Below the pieces are notes generated by a model that saw only the letters and a list, made by a program, of their open reading frames with translations, ran no database searches and was not told where the DNA came from. The position numbers and the translations under genes are program-made. DNA of 64,000 nt, from assembly GCA_035949055.1 (NCBI GenBank), contig DASZIO010000037.1, positions 1 through 64,000 of the forward strand, written 5' to 3'. This document shows, one piece after another, positions 36,353 to 44,970 of the stretch. The stretch is from Bog-756 sp035949055. GTDB taxonomy: Bacteria; Actinomycetota; Acidimicrobiia; Acidimicrobiales; RAAP-2. Numbering within the stretch: the stretch's first letter is position 1; every line of letters begins with the position of its first letter.

Positions 36353-37534
36353 TCACTCCCCCCGGTGGACCAGCAGCAGCTGGGCGTTGTTGGCCATGAT
36401 CCGGTCGTTGTTCACCATCAGGCACGCGCCCATCGAGTCGCGCAGGTGGCGGCCCATGCAGTAGGGCGTGTCCGTCCGGTACGAGGCCAGACCGCAGATG
36501 ACCATGCATTGCCGGACCACGTCGACCACCAGCGTCGATGCCGACACCTTGAGAGAGTTCATGGCGACGGCGAATCCCAGTGCCGACAGGCGGTCGGGGT
36601 CGTCCTGGATCTGCTGGTACCGGTCGACCGAGGCGCGGACCAGGTCGGTGAACTGCTGATGGAGCGCGGTGGTGTCGGCCAACCTGAGTGCGGCAGCCGG
36701 TGTCATGCCGGGCCGCTTGCGGGCCTCGGACTGCACGAACCGCCGCGCCCGGTCGAGGGTAGCGGTGGCGATCCCGAGCCAGAGCGAGCTCCACAGGATG
36801 TGGGCCATGGGCAGCATGGTCCGGGTGGACAGGTCGGCGTACGGATCGTCGAGGATCAGGGCCGCGTCACCGGCGGCCCGCAAGATGAACCCGGGGCTGC
36901 AGGTGCCGCGAAAGCCGATGGCCTTCCATTCCCCGACCTGCTCCAGCTCCAGCTCGGGGGGGCGACACACCACCAGCACCTGATCGTTCTCTGGGCTCTC
37001 AGCCGACCGGCGGGCCGTGGCCAGCACCGCGTCGGCGAACTGACCGTACGAGATGACCGGTGCCTGCTTCTCGAGCCGGAAGGTGCCCCCGGCTACGTCG
37101 ACGGCGCAGACGCTGCTCCCGACGTCGCCCCCGGTGCCGACCTCGGTGGTGGCCGAGGCCAGGAGGTACTGCCGCTCGACCAGCTCGACCAGGTAGTCGC
37201 GCAGCAACGGCGACCTCCCGTGCCGAACCAGGCAGGCCACCTGGATGTGGTGCATGGCGACCACCATGGCCGACGAGGCGCAGTGGCGACCGAGGGCCAC
37301 CAGCCCCTCCGATACCTCGGCCACCGACGCCCCCCTGCCCCCGAAGGCCTCGGGCACCATGGCCGAGAGGAGACCGTCGGCCCGCAACGCGTCGATGGTC
37401 TCTGCCGGGAACCGGCCTGTGACATCAACCTCGTCCGCGGCCGGCGCGGCCACCTCCTCGGCGATCCGCTCCATCTGCTGTGCCACTCCCCCGGATTCGG
37501 ACACCGGGGCCGTCGTTTCGGTGATGCTGGTCAT
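36353..37534 (-). CDS. Acyl-CoA dehydrogenase-family flavoprotein of the carrier-protein module
   Basis: The protein has 393 residues, normal for the family. The N-terminal helical domain (FPAETIDALRADGLLSAMVPEAFGGRG), the middle beta domain (ASATTEVGTGGDVG), and the C-terminal four-helix bundle (ALHQQFTDLVRASVDRYQQI) are present. The usual catalytic Glu is not obvious. It lies between the carrier protein (7 bases) and the ligase (3 bases), so its likely substrate is an aminoacyl group on the carrier rather than an acyl-CoA, by analogy with the prolyl-carrier oxidases of pyrrole antibiotics. Confidence 0.85.
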   Translation of the reverse strand: MTSITETTAPVSESGGVAQQMERIAEEVAAPAADEVDVTGRFPAETIDALRADGLLSAMVPEAFGGRGASVAEVSEGLVALGRHCASSAMVVAMHHIQVACLVRHGRSPLLRDYLVELVERQYLLASATTEVGTGGDVGSSVCAVDVAGGTFRLEKQAPVISYGQFADAVLATARRSAESPENDQVLVVCRPPELELEQVGEWKAIGFRGTCSPGFILRAAGDAALILDDPYADLSTRTMLPMAHILWSSLWLGIATATLDRARRFVQSEARKRPGMTPAAALRLADTTALHQQFTDLVRASVDRYQQIQDDPDRLSALGFAVAMNSLKVSASTLVVDVVRQCMVICGLASYRTDTPYCMGRHLRDSMGACLMVNNDRIMANNAQLLLVHRGE

Positions 37535-37541
37535 CGGAACC

Positions 37542-37787
37542 TCAACTCCCTGCCATCTCGACGACGCCGGCGCGAATGGAGGCGATCGACTCGAACGTCG
37601 ATTTCTTCAGCATCTGCTCGGAGAACTCGATGTCGAACGCGTCCTCCAACGCCAGCATGACGTTCACGCTGGCGTGCGACGTCATGCCGGCGGCGAAGAG
37701 GTCGGCGTTGTCGTCGATGGTGTTGGCATCGGTCGCCAGCCGGCCGTGCTCGGCCAGCACTGTTCGGATCGTCTCGTCCATGGTCAC
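37542..37787 (-). CDS. Acyl carrier protein for aminoacyl loading
   Basis: The protein has 81 residues from a GTG whose GTGA overlaps the stop of the transferase gene; an ATG two codons later is possible. It is a helical carrier with the phosphopantetheine-accepting Ser37 in LFAAGMTSHASVNVMLALED, so the usual DS reads TS. Helix II and the acidic helix III (FDIEFSEQML) are typical. Because it sits with its own transferase and ligase, it is probably a dedicated aminoacyl carrier and not the fatty acid ACP. Confidence 0.9.
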   Translation of the reverse strand: MTMDETIRTVLAEHGRLATDANTIDDNADLFAAGMTSHASVNVMLALEDAFDIEFSEQMLKKSTFESIASIRAGVVEMAGS

Positions 37788-38341
37788 GCGTCTCCCTGGG
37801 TCGTTGGGTCATCCGGTTCGTGGCCGCCCGTCCCGCCTGCGCCGACGCACCGGCCGACCACGACGGCGACTGCGACCATCGATTCGTGGGTGAGGCTTAC
37901 TTCCAGCTCGTCGATGCCGGCATCGGCGGCCAGGGTGGCGGCCCGGCCCGACAGGTGGATCTCGCACCAGCCGCCACTGGTTCGTCGCACCTCGATGCTG
38001 CGCCAGTCCGGACGCCAGCCGACCGGTCGCAGCACCTTCAACGTGGCCTCCTTCGCCGCGAACCTGGCGGCCAGCGACTCGACGGAGTAGCCGGGGGCGC
38101 GTGACCGGGTCCGGGCATCGGCCCGGCTGCAGCATTCGATCTCGTGGGGAGTGAAGACGCGTTCGAGATAGCGGGCACCGAATCGCTCGAGCGATTCAGC
38201 CACGTCGACTACGGGAACGAGGTCCACGCCGACCCGGACCTTCGGTGCGCCCGGCCGGTCCGAACCGGTTCGGCGGCGCGACCGGGGCCCGGTCGACGAG
38301 TGGTCACGTGTGCGCTCCAGCAACGAAGGGGCCGGGTTCAT
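37784..38341 (-). CDS. 4'-phosphopantetheinyl transferase (AcpS-like)
   Basis: The protein has 185 residues, with an N-terminal ~35-residue extension over the usual AcpS. The catalytic motifs are VGVDLVPV (metal Asp), AARFAAKEATLKVL (metal Glu and catalytic Lys), and SLTHESMVAVAVVV. It converts the apo carrier protein to its holo form using CoA. Its ATG overlaps the stop of the glycosyltransferase gene (ATGA), and its stop overlaps the start of the ACP gene. This ties carrier activation to the polysaccharide operon. Confidence 0.92.
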   Translation of the reverse strand: MNPAPSLLERTRDHSSTGPRSRRRTGSDRPGAPKVRVGVDLVPVVDVAESLERFGARYLERVFTPHEIECCSRADARTRSRAPGYSVESLAARFAAKEATLKVLRPVGWRPDWRSIEVRRTSGGWCEIHLSGRAATLAADAGIDELEVSLTHESMVAVAVVVGRCVGAGGTGGHEPDDPTTQGDA

Positions 38342-39579
38342 CCCACTGCCTCCCCCTGGCGGGCACGGTCGTCCCGCGGCGCGGCCCGGGGGCGGCCCTC
38401 AGCCGGCGCGCCGCCGACGGCCGTCCCGGTGACGGAGGCGTAGACGTCGCGGTACCGGTCGACGACCACCGGCCAGGCGAAGGAGGTCACCCGGGCACGC
38501 CCGGCATCGGCCACCGAGCGCCGGAGCCGGTCGTCACCGAGCAGTCGCTCGAGGGCACCAGTGAGCTGCCGTCGGTCGAACGGGTCGACCAGGATGCCGT
38601 CCTGACCGTCCCGCACCAGCTCGGGGGGACCGCCCCGGGTGGTGGCCACCACGGCCGTGCCGGCCCTCCAGCCCTCGAGGATCACGATCCCGAAGGGCTC
38701 GAGGCGGCTGGGCATCACGAACACCTCGGCGTCGGCCATGGCTGCCGCCACTTCCTCGCGGTCGAGCCGGCCGACGAAGCGGACCCGGTTCGCCACGCCG
38801 AGTTCGGCCGCTCGGCGCCGGAGACCCTCGAGCTCGGCGCCGGTCCCGGCGATCACCAGTCCCACGGCCGAGAATTGACCGGCCATGGCGGCGTACGCCT
38901 CGAGCAGGAGATCGAAACCCTTCTTGGCCACCACCCTTCCGAGGGCGAGGATGTAAGGAGTGTCGGGAAGCACACCGGACCGGACCGGTCCGGCCGACGG
39001 GGTGGCGGTCAGGTCCACCCCGTTCGGGATGACCCGGCCCCGCCCCTCGTTCAAGCCGAACCGGCTCTCGGCATCGTCCAAGGTGAACGAGGAGCACGCG
39101 GTCACCACCGCCGCCTGGCGCAGGGCGTACCGGAGGGAGGCCCGCAGTGAGCGCGACGTCTCGAAGATGTCGGCGTCGTCCATGAGGGTCTCGCCCTGGA
39201 GCGTCACCACCATCGGCCTACCGGTTATCCGCGACAGCGCCGAGGCGTAGGCACCGTTGGGGCCGAAACACTGTACGTGGAGCACGTCGGGACGGAAGGC
39301 GGCGACCGCGTCGCGCAGCGAGAAGAGGGTGCGGACGCCGGTGGTGGCCGAGCGGCGGACGGCCGACCAGTTGGTGGCCGGAAGGGGCATGGGCAGCCGG
39401 CGGACGACCAGCTCGTCGCGCACCTCGACGGTCTCGGACATCGAGTCGTCGGGCTGTCCGGTCCACACCTCAACGTGGTCGCCACCGCCGGCGAGGGCCA
39501 GCGCCAGGTGGCGCGTCAGTTCCTCGACGCCTCCGAGGGAAGGAGGGTACGAACTCGGCAGAAGGGCGATACGGGTCAT
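38338..39579 (-). CDS. Family GT4-like glycosyltransferase
   Basis: The protein has 413 residues. Its GT-B fold opens with PSSYPPSLGGVEELTRHLALAL. The donor half has YILALGRVVAKKGFDLLLEAY and the EX7E motif EPFGIVILEGWRAG. An Ala-, Arg- and Pro-rich tail of ~30 residues is extra. It is the first gene of the tightly packed module and couples to the phosphopantetheinyl transferase by a 4-base overlap. It lies 15 bases downstream of the membrane-anchored protein gene. Confidence 0.9.
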   Translation of the reverse strand: MTRIALLPSSYPPSLGGVEELTRHLALALAGGGDHVEVWTGQPDDSMSETVEVRDELVVRRLPMPLPATNWSAVRRSATTGVRTLFSLRDAVAAFRPDVLHVQCFGPNGAYASALSRITGRPMVVTLQGETLMDDADIFETSRSLRASLRYALRQAAVVTACSSFTLDDAESRFGLNEGRGRVIPNGVDLTATPSAGPVRSGVLPDTPYILALGRVVAKKGFDLLLEAYAAMAGQFSAVGLVIAGTGAELEGLRRRAAELGVANRVRFVGRLDREEVAAAMADAEVFVMPSRLEPFGIVILEGWRAGTAVVATTRGGPPELVRDGQDGILVDPFDRRQLTGALERLLGDDRLRRSVADAGRARVTSFAWPVVVDRYRDVYASVTGTAVGGAPAEGRPRAAPRDDRARQGEAVG

Positions 39580-39594
39580 GGTCGTGGGCCCTGA

Positions 39595-40659
39595 TCAGGG
39601 GATGGCCGGGTTCAGCCAGGAGGCGACCTCGCCCAGCGTCGACCCGCTGGCTGGGGCCACCGGCAGCTGGCTCCAGCTGCCGACACCAGGCGACCAGTAG
39701 TTGGAGAAGGCCGCGGCATACCACCCCGAGAGGAAGTTCTGCTCGGCGCAGTCGCAGTTGGGCGCCCAGCTCGAGGGGTGGTAGTTCAAGATGTTTTCGA
39801 TCTGCGTCTCGCCACCCGAAGGCTCCACCGCGGCCGCGTCGACCTCGTGGGCGATCTCGAAGGCGGTGATGCCGGCGAGGCGCTCGACCGTCTCACCGGG
39901 GTACACGTAGAGCACCGAGGTGCCACCCGTGTGGCCCCACGTGAAGGTGGTATTGCCGTAGAAGCTGGGAGATGGTGCGTCGGAGATGGGCAGGAACTGG
40001 ATCGAGTACCCGGGGATCTGCTGCCAGGGGTAGCGGACGAGCGTGAGGGCCTCCGCCCCGAGCTGGGCCGGGGTCAGCGACGCGGCGGAAGCCGGGGCGG
40101 GCGTGGTGGCGGGAGGGGTCGTGGGCGCCGGGGCGGAAGCGGCCGCCGGAGCCGGCGCGCCGCTCGGCGGCACGGTGGCGACGGGGGCGGCCGGGGTTGT
40201 CGGCGGGACGGTGGTCGAGAAGGTCGCCGGCGCGAGCGACCCCGGCGCCACCCGGGTGTGGCCGAGGGACTTGGGGGACGACCGCGCGGCGGAGGCGCGG
40301 GTCGCGGGGCCGACCAGCATCAGTGAGGCCACGACGGCGACCGCCACCGCCACGACGGCGAATTCCAGGCTGAGCAGCGAGCGCCGCTGGGAGAAGGTGG
40401 CACGGCGTATCCGGGCCAGTACGCCACCGGCCCGCCGGTCGGGGCCTACATATCCGGTCGAGAGGACCAAGTTCGGGTGGTCGAGGTCGGCCAGGAGCTC
40501 GTTGGCCAGCGGCCCGTCGAACTGGTCGGCGCCCTGGGGGTGGACCTCGTCCGGTCGGAGCGCGGGCGCGGCCTCCGGGGACAGCGGCGCCGGCTCGGGC
40601 TGCGTCGCCGGGGTGCCGCGTGCCGGTGCCGACCGCCGGTCGGTGAGCGCTGACGCCAT
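39595..40659 (-). CDS. Membrane-anchored protein with degenerate zinc-peptidase-like domain
   Basis: The protein has 354 residues. The cytoplasmic N-terminus is ~90 residues, then one membrane helix (SLEFAVVAVAVAVVASLMLVG), then ~90 residues of Pro/Ala/Thr-rich linker that should cross the cell wall. The C-terminal domain of ~150 residues contains FEIAHEVDAAAV, where a related extracellular family carries an AHExGHAxD zinc motif. The second His is missing here. Paired Cys occur in NCDCAEQ. It is exported to the outside by topology. It may be a binding protein or an inactive protease in envelope assembly. Confidence 0.65.
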   Translation of the reverse strand: MASALTDRRSAPARGTPATQPEPAPLSPEAAPALRPDEVHPQGADQFDGPLANELLADLDHPNLVLSTGYVGPDRRAGGVLARIRRATFSQRRSLLSLEFAVVAVAVAVVASLMLVGPATRASAARSSPKSLGHTRVAPGSLAPATFSTTVPPTTPAAPVATVPPSGAPAPAAASAPAPTTPPATTPAPASAASLTPAQLGAEALTLVRYPWQQIPGYSIQFLPISDAPSPSFYGNTTFTWGHTGGTSVLYVYPGETVERLAGITAFEIAHEVDAAAVEPSGGETQIENILNYHPSSWAPNCDCAEQNFLSGWYAAAFSNYWSPGVGSWSQLPVAPASGSTLGEVASWLNPAIP

Positions 40660-40909
40660 ACGGACAGATCGGCAGTTTCCGATCCGAGCTGAAGCCGGCC
40701 AGGCCTCCCGCCTGCGGCAAGGGCGTCGGTTTGCCTAGTCGGCGCCGGCGGCCACCCCGCTCCGGGCCGGGCCTCCCAGGGGTCGGGCACACCGCCGGCC
40801 GGGGGCGGTCCCCGGCGAGGGACAGCTCATGGCCAGGTTGCCGACCGGACCGGCGGCGTGGGTCGCCCCGGCCCGGGCACCGGGCCCCGGGTGGTGCCCC
40901 GCCGGCGGG
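40660..40909 (-). promoter_or_regulatory. Intergenic region likely holding an operon-internal promoter
   Basis: This 250-base gap is the longest inside the minus-strand polysaccharide operon. It carries several inverted repeats close to the 40659 start (GGCAA with TTGCC; GGCCTGGCC) and no good Shine-Dalgarno before the ATG. A separate promoter or structured leader here would allow the carrier-protein module to be expressed independently. No known riboswitch consensus was matched. Confidence 0.35.
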
Positions 40910-41971
40910 TCACACGGGCAGTCCGATCGACCGGTAGACGTCGGCGGTTTCGGTCGCGGTCCGCGGCCAGCTCAGGGCGCCGACTCGCTCGCGGCCCCGC
41001 CGCGCCAGATCGTCCCGACGGGCGTCGTCGGTCAGGAGCAGACCGAGGGTGGCGGTGAGCCCGTCGGTGTCCCCCGGCTGGAAGATGGCCGCACCGTCGC
41101 CCGCCACCTCGACCACAGCCGGAACCGGCGTGGACAAGACCGGCGCGCCACAGGCCATCGCCTCGATGGGCGGGAGGCCGAATCCTTCGTAGCGTGAGGC
41201 GTAGCCGACCACGGTGGCCGCCCCGTACAACCCGGGCAGGTCGGCCAGGGGCACGTGCCCGATCTCGACCGCACCGGCGGGAGCCTGGTGGCCCCACAGG
41301 CTGTGCCCGGTGAGCACCAGGGTCACCTGGGCCGAGCGGCAGGCCGCGGCCAGGGTGCCGATGTCCTTGCGCGGCTCGATGTTGCCCACGTGCAACACGA
41401 ACCGGTCGGGCAACCCGTACCGCGTCCGTACCCGGTCCACCTCGTGGTCGGGCGGGGGAACCATGCCCGGGCCGGGAGCCGAATACACCACCACCGAGTC
41501 GCGACCGGTGAGCTCCCGCAGGCGGTCCGCGGTGAACCCGGAGACGGCCACAACGGCATCAGCGCGCCGGAGCGCGTGGCGGAAGAGGATGCGCTCTCCC
41601 TTCACCCGGTGCGTCGGGAACGCCCAGGGGGTGTCGAAGATGGCCAGGTCGTGCACGGTCGAGACCATCGGGCCCGGGCGCCGGAAGGGCAAATCGACAT
41701 CGAGGGCGTGGGTCAGGTCGGCCGGCCCGAACCCGACCGCACTGGCCGCGGCGCGCCTCACCCCCCGGGACTCGCCCTTCACCATCGGGGTCACCCCGGG
41801 CGGCAGCTCCGCCAGACCGGAAGGATGGACCGCGGCCACCAGGTCCGCCTCCAGACACAGGGCCAGGGAGCCGAGCAGCTCACGGATGTAGGTGGACACG
41901 CCGCCGCCGTGCCCGCTCAACGGCAGCGCGTTGAACACGATGCGGGGGCGCCGGCCCGGGTCGGGGCTCAA
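40910..41971 (-). CDS. Family GT4-like glycosyltransferase
   Basis: The protein has 353 residues. The start is taken as a TTG at 41971 that overlaps the stop of the O-antigen-ligase gene (TTGA); a GTG eleven codons further in is possible. The acceptor part has LPLSGHGGGVSTYIRELLGSL and the donor part FVLHVGNIEPRKDIGTLAAA and EGFGLPPIEAMACG with the EX7E motif. It resembles mannosyl- or rhamnosyltransferases of capsule loci. The frame upstream of 41971 is an antisense shadow and is not coding. Confidence 0.88.
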   Translation of the reverse strand: MSPDPGRRPRIVFNALPLSGHGGGVSTYIRELLGSLALCLEADLVAAVHPSGLAELPPGVTPMVKGESRGVRRAAASAVGFGPADLTHALDVDLPFRRPGPMVSTVHDLAIFDTPWAFPTHRVKGERILFRHALRRADAVVAVSGFTADRLRELTGRDSVVVYSAPGPGMVPPPDHEVDRVRTRYGLPDRFVLHVGNIEPRKDIGTLAAACRSAQVTLVLTGHSLWGHQAPAGAVEIGHVPLADLPGLYGAATVVGYASRYEGFGLPPIEAMACGAPVLSTPVPAVVEVAGDGAAIFQPGDTDGLTATLGLLLTDDARRDDLARRGRERVGALSWPRTATETADVYRSIGLPV

Positions 41972-43323
41972 CGGGCCGTCAGTGAAGAGCGGGATGTGAG
42001 CCGCGCGGCGATCGATCGGCCCGCCTCCCTCCCCGACCGGTCGAGATCGGCCATGCCGAGGGACACCCCGGCGATGATGATCGGCGCGATGGAGGAGACC
42101 CCGACCCAGAAGATGTCGAACAGGCCGTCGACGTAATGGCCGAACAGGACGACCAGCCCGAGGGTGCCGAGCGCCGGGGGGAGCCGGAACATGGTCCGCA
42201 TGGTCACGAAGACGAGGAAGACGAAGGCCAGGGATCCGACGATGCCGGTCGACGCGAGGTTGTCGACCACCACATTGGGTGGCGCAGTCACCGTGATGAA
42301 CTGGGGAAGGTTGTAGAAGCGCATTCCCTCCCCGAGGAGGGGGCTGAGGTGCCAGACATGGATGGCCGCCCCGATCTGGTCGAACCGGATGGACACCGAG
42401 TTGAACTTGGGATTGTTGCGGGCGTTGATCGAGAAGCTGTAGTAGAGAACGGCCACGATCGGCACCGCGGCGGCCAGGATGAGCTTGGAGCGGCGGCGAA
42501 GATCGGGGTTGAGGAAGAGCGCCAGCCCGAGGGCGAGCAGCAAGAGTATCCACGACTGCCGCGACTGGGAGGCCAGCAGTCCCCCGATACAGAGGTACTT
42601 GTTGACCCTGGCCTCCGACCGGCCGATGCCCGTCCACGGCGGGTTGATCTGCGCGATGACCACAGCCACCCACAAGATGGCCCCGATGCTGTTCTTCTGA
42701 TACACGCCCCACTGGGCCGGTTGGAAGTGGAGGGCGACGGCGTGCTCCATGGCGATCAAGGCCACCACCGATGACCCCGCAAGGTAGAGCCGGAACGCCT
42801 GTCGGGTCCGGCCCTCGGTGGCGATGACCCAGCCCACCAGCGCGCTCGCCGCCAGAAAGGAGAAACGGTGGAACCAGTCGACGACGTTGAACCGGTAGGG
42901 GTGGGCCACCACCACGAGCACGAGGACCGCCTCGTACCACAGCACACCGCGCATGAACTGCTTCAAGTAGTGCGCCATCCTCCAGCGGACCTGGAACAGG
43001 CAGACCAGGCCGGCCACGAAGACCACCAGGTCGGCCAAGCTCAGGTTGGTGCTCGCCCCGCCGACCCGCTGGATGAACAGGGCGCCCGGCAGGGCGATCA
43101 CCACCAGCAGCATGGGGTCGGCGATCAGCACCCCGATCACCAGCACCACTGCGGCTAGGCCGAGGGCGATCCGCACATGACCAGCGGCCAGCGCCCCGAC
43201 CAGGCCGGCCACCACCACGAGAAGGAGCCAGAGCGCCGAGGCCGAGGCCAGTCGTCGGACCGGGCGCGTGTCCGACAGGCGGGCCAGCATCTGCCGGGGA
43301 TTCGCGGTCATGGTCCGGCTCAT
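41968..43323 (-). CDS. O-antigen ligase/polymerase (Wzy)-like membrane protein
   Basis: The protein has 451 residues with about 11-12 predicted membrane segments. The large loop between late helices contains HVWHLSPLLGEGMRFYNLPQF, matching the O-antigen ligase family loop with conserved His and Gly-rich motif. The family polymerises repeat units or ligates them to an acceptor on the outer face of the membrane. Two starts (43323, 43311) are both ATG. It is the first gene of the minus-strand operon and is divergent from the glycosyltransferase at 43584, separated by 260 bases. Confidence 0.85.
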   Translation of the reverse strand: MSRTMTANPRQMLARLSDTRPVRRLASASALWLLLVVVAGLVGALAAGHVRIALGLAAVVLVIGVLIADPMLLVVIALPGALFIQRVGGASTNLSLADLVVFVAGLVCLFQVRWRMAHYLKQFMRGVLWYEAVLVLVVVAHPYRFNVVDWFHRFSFLAASALVGWVIATEGRTRQAFRLYLAGSSVVALIAMEHAVALHFQPAQWGVYQKNSIGAILWVAVVIAQINPPWTGIGRSEARVNKYLCIGGLLASQSRQSWILLLLALGLALFLNPDLRRRSKLILAAAVPIVAVLYYSFSINARNNPKFNSVSIRFDQIGAAIHVWHLSPLLGEGMRFYNLPQFITVTAPPNVVVDNLASTGIVGSLAFVFLVFVTMRTMFRLPPALGTLGLVVLFGHYVDGLFDIFWVGVSSIAPIIIAGVSLGMADLDRSGREAGRSIAARLTSRSSLTAR

Positions 43324-43583
43324 CTGGTGGGCGCCCTCTGATCGGTCGGGCCTCGGGGATGATGACCGAGGTAGGGATTTGATCGGCGCTCCGGCAGCGT
43401 ACCTTCAGCCTTCTCCGAAGTGGTGGTCCGTTGATCGCGACCGGTGGGGCCGCGGCAGGCTCGGGGCGCCATTTTGCGCCTCAAGATGAAGCGATCGGGT
43501 GTCGACACTTACCACTGAGCCCTGAGAGGTCGGGCGGGCCTGCATCCCGGGCGCGGCGCTCGGGGACCGTCCGGCGGGGTCGA
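43324..43583. promoter_or_regulatory. Divergent promoter region of the polysaccharide locus
   Basis: The stretch separates the leftward operon (to 30308) from the rightward genes (to 48553) and must carry both promoters. A GGCGC...GCGCC hairpin (43465-43480) is present. No clear -35/-10 pair was found by eye. It is the natural place for a shared regulator of the locus. Confidence 0.45.
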
Positions 43584-44780
43584 ATGACGGACATGGCACT
43601 GCAGACCCCTGGCGACAGCACCGTGACCACCACCGAAGCGGGGCCGACGGCCCTGGCGGTGGTGGTGTGCTCCCTCGAGCCCTGGGGACAGGTCCGCCGC
43701 CGCATCAGGATCCTGGTCGACGAGATCGTCCAGCTGCAACCCTCGTTGCAGGTCCTCTATGTCGCCCCGCCCCTCGACGTCCCCCACCAACTGCAGCAGC
43801 GCCGCCTCCCCGACCTGGCCCGGCCCCGGCTCGAGCCGGTCTGTGACCGCATCCACGTGCTTCGCCCCCGCAAGTGGTGGCCTCGGGCCATCGGTCCCTT
43901 CGCCGATCGCTCGCTCGAGCACCAGGTCCTCGACGCGACCGCATCGCTCGGGCTCGGCCGTCCGCTGCTCTGGATCAACGACGCCTCGTATGCGTCATTG
44001 GCGGTACGGACCGGGTGGCCATGCCTCTACGACGTCACCGACGACTGGCTCCTCGCCCCGCTCCACCCGCGGGAGCGGCTGCGGCTCATGGCCAACGAGA
44101 GCTCCCTACTCGAACACAGCGACGCGGTGGTGGTCTGCTCACCCGAGCTCGAGCGCTCGCGTGGGCGCAACCGGACCGTCCACCTCATCCCCAACGGAGT
44201 CGACCTGGCACTCTTCCGCGCCCCGATGCCGCGACCGGCGGGCCTACCGCCGGGACCCGTGGCGCTCTACGTCGGGAGCCTGCACGACGAGCGCTTCGAC
44301 GTCCCGCTGGTCGTCCAGCTGGCCACGCGCCGGCCCGACGTCCGCGTGGTGCTGGTCGGCCCCGACAGCCTGAGCACCGCCGCCACCGCCGAGCTTCGTT
44401 CGGTCGACAACATTCACCTACTCGGGCCCCGGCCCTACGAGACGATCCCCGCCTTCATGCAGCATGCCGACGTGGTGATCGTCCCCCACCTGGTCAATCC
44501 CTTCACCGAGAGCCTCGACCCGATCAAGGCCTACGAGTGCCTGGCCGCCGGACGGCCCACCGTCGCCACTCCGGCGGCCGGCTTCCGCGAGCTCGGGCCG
44601 CCCGTCGTGATCGCCCAACGGGAGAAGTTCGTCGAGGCGGTCGAGACGGCCCTGGCCGGTGGCGGGACGGCCGGGCTCACCCTGTCGCTCTCCGACCCAC
44701 CGGTCACATCGTGGCGGACGAGGGCCGAGGCCATGGTCTCGGTGATGGACGGGGTCCGCGCCGAGGCGGCGGGACGATGA
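43584..44780 (+). CDS. Glycosyltransferase (GT-B, TuaH-like)
   Basis: The protein has 398 residues. The ATG at 43584 follows a GCGGGG site; the open frame upstream is not family-like. It has features of the TuaH-like branch: YDVTDDWLLAPLHPRERLRLMANESSLLEHSDAVVVCSPELERSR read in parts, HLIPNGVDLALF, and SLDPIKAYECLAAGRPTVAT. There is no classic EX7E but the equivalent acidic residue is in the YECLAAG segment. It is first in the rightward branch of the locus. Confidence 0.88.
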   Translation: MTDMALQTPGDSTVTTTEAGPTALAVVVCSLEPWGQVRRRIRILVDEIVQLQPSLQVLYVAPPLDVPHQLQQRRLPDLARPRLEPVCDRIHVLRPRKWWPRAIGPFADRSLEHQVLDATASLGLGRPLLWINDASYASLAVRTGWPCLYDVTDDWLLAPLHPRERLRLMANESSLLEHSDAVVVCSPELERSRGRNRTVHLIPNGVDLALFRAPMPRPAGLPPGPVALYVGSLHDERFDVPLVVQLATRRPDVRVVLVGPDSLSTAATAELRSVDNIHLLGPRPYETIPAFMQHADVVIVPHLVNPFTESLDPIKAYECLAAGRPTVATPAAGFRELGPPVVIAQREKFVEAVETALAGGGTAGLTLSLSDPPVTSWRTRAEAMVSVMDGVRAEAAGR

Positions 44781-44970
44781 GCGCCTCGGCGGACGGCGCG
44801 GGGGCGGGGATGCCCCGGTTGGCGGCGGCCACGCCCTATCCTCGACCCGGGTTCGAGACCCCAGCCCGTCGCAACCATGGCCCCGACCAGCGACTCTCGG
44901 GCCGCCTCCATGCCGGAGGCATTCCCCCAACTCAAGCGAGCTCCCTCTGACACTCCAGGAATTCCTCTCG

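Noticed and set aside
40660..40760. Possible cyclic di-GMP riboswitch (GGCAAACC on the minus strand) before the 40659 gene
   Set aside because: Only the first conserved block is present; the second block and the spacing do not match.
40910..42940. Reading the 676-codon minus-strand frame as one glycosyltransferase
   Set aside because: Only the part after 41971 is a glycosyltransferase; the rest is an out-of-frame copy of the O-antigen-ligase gene.
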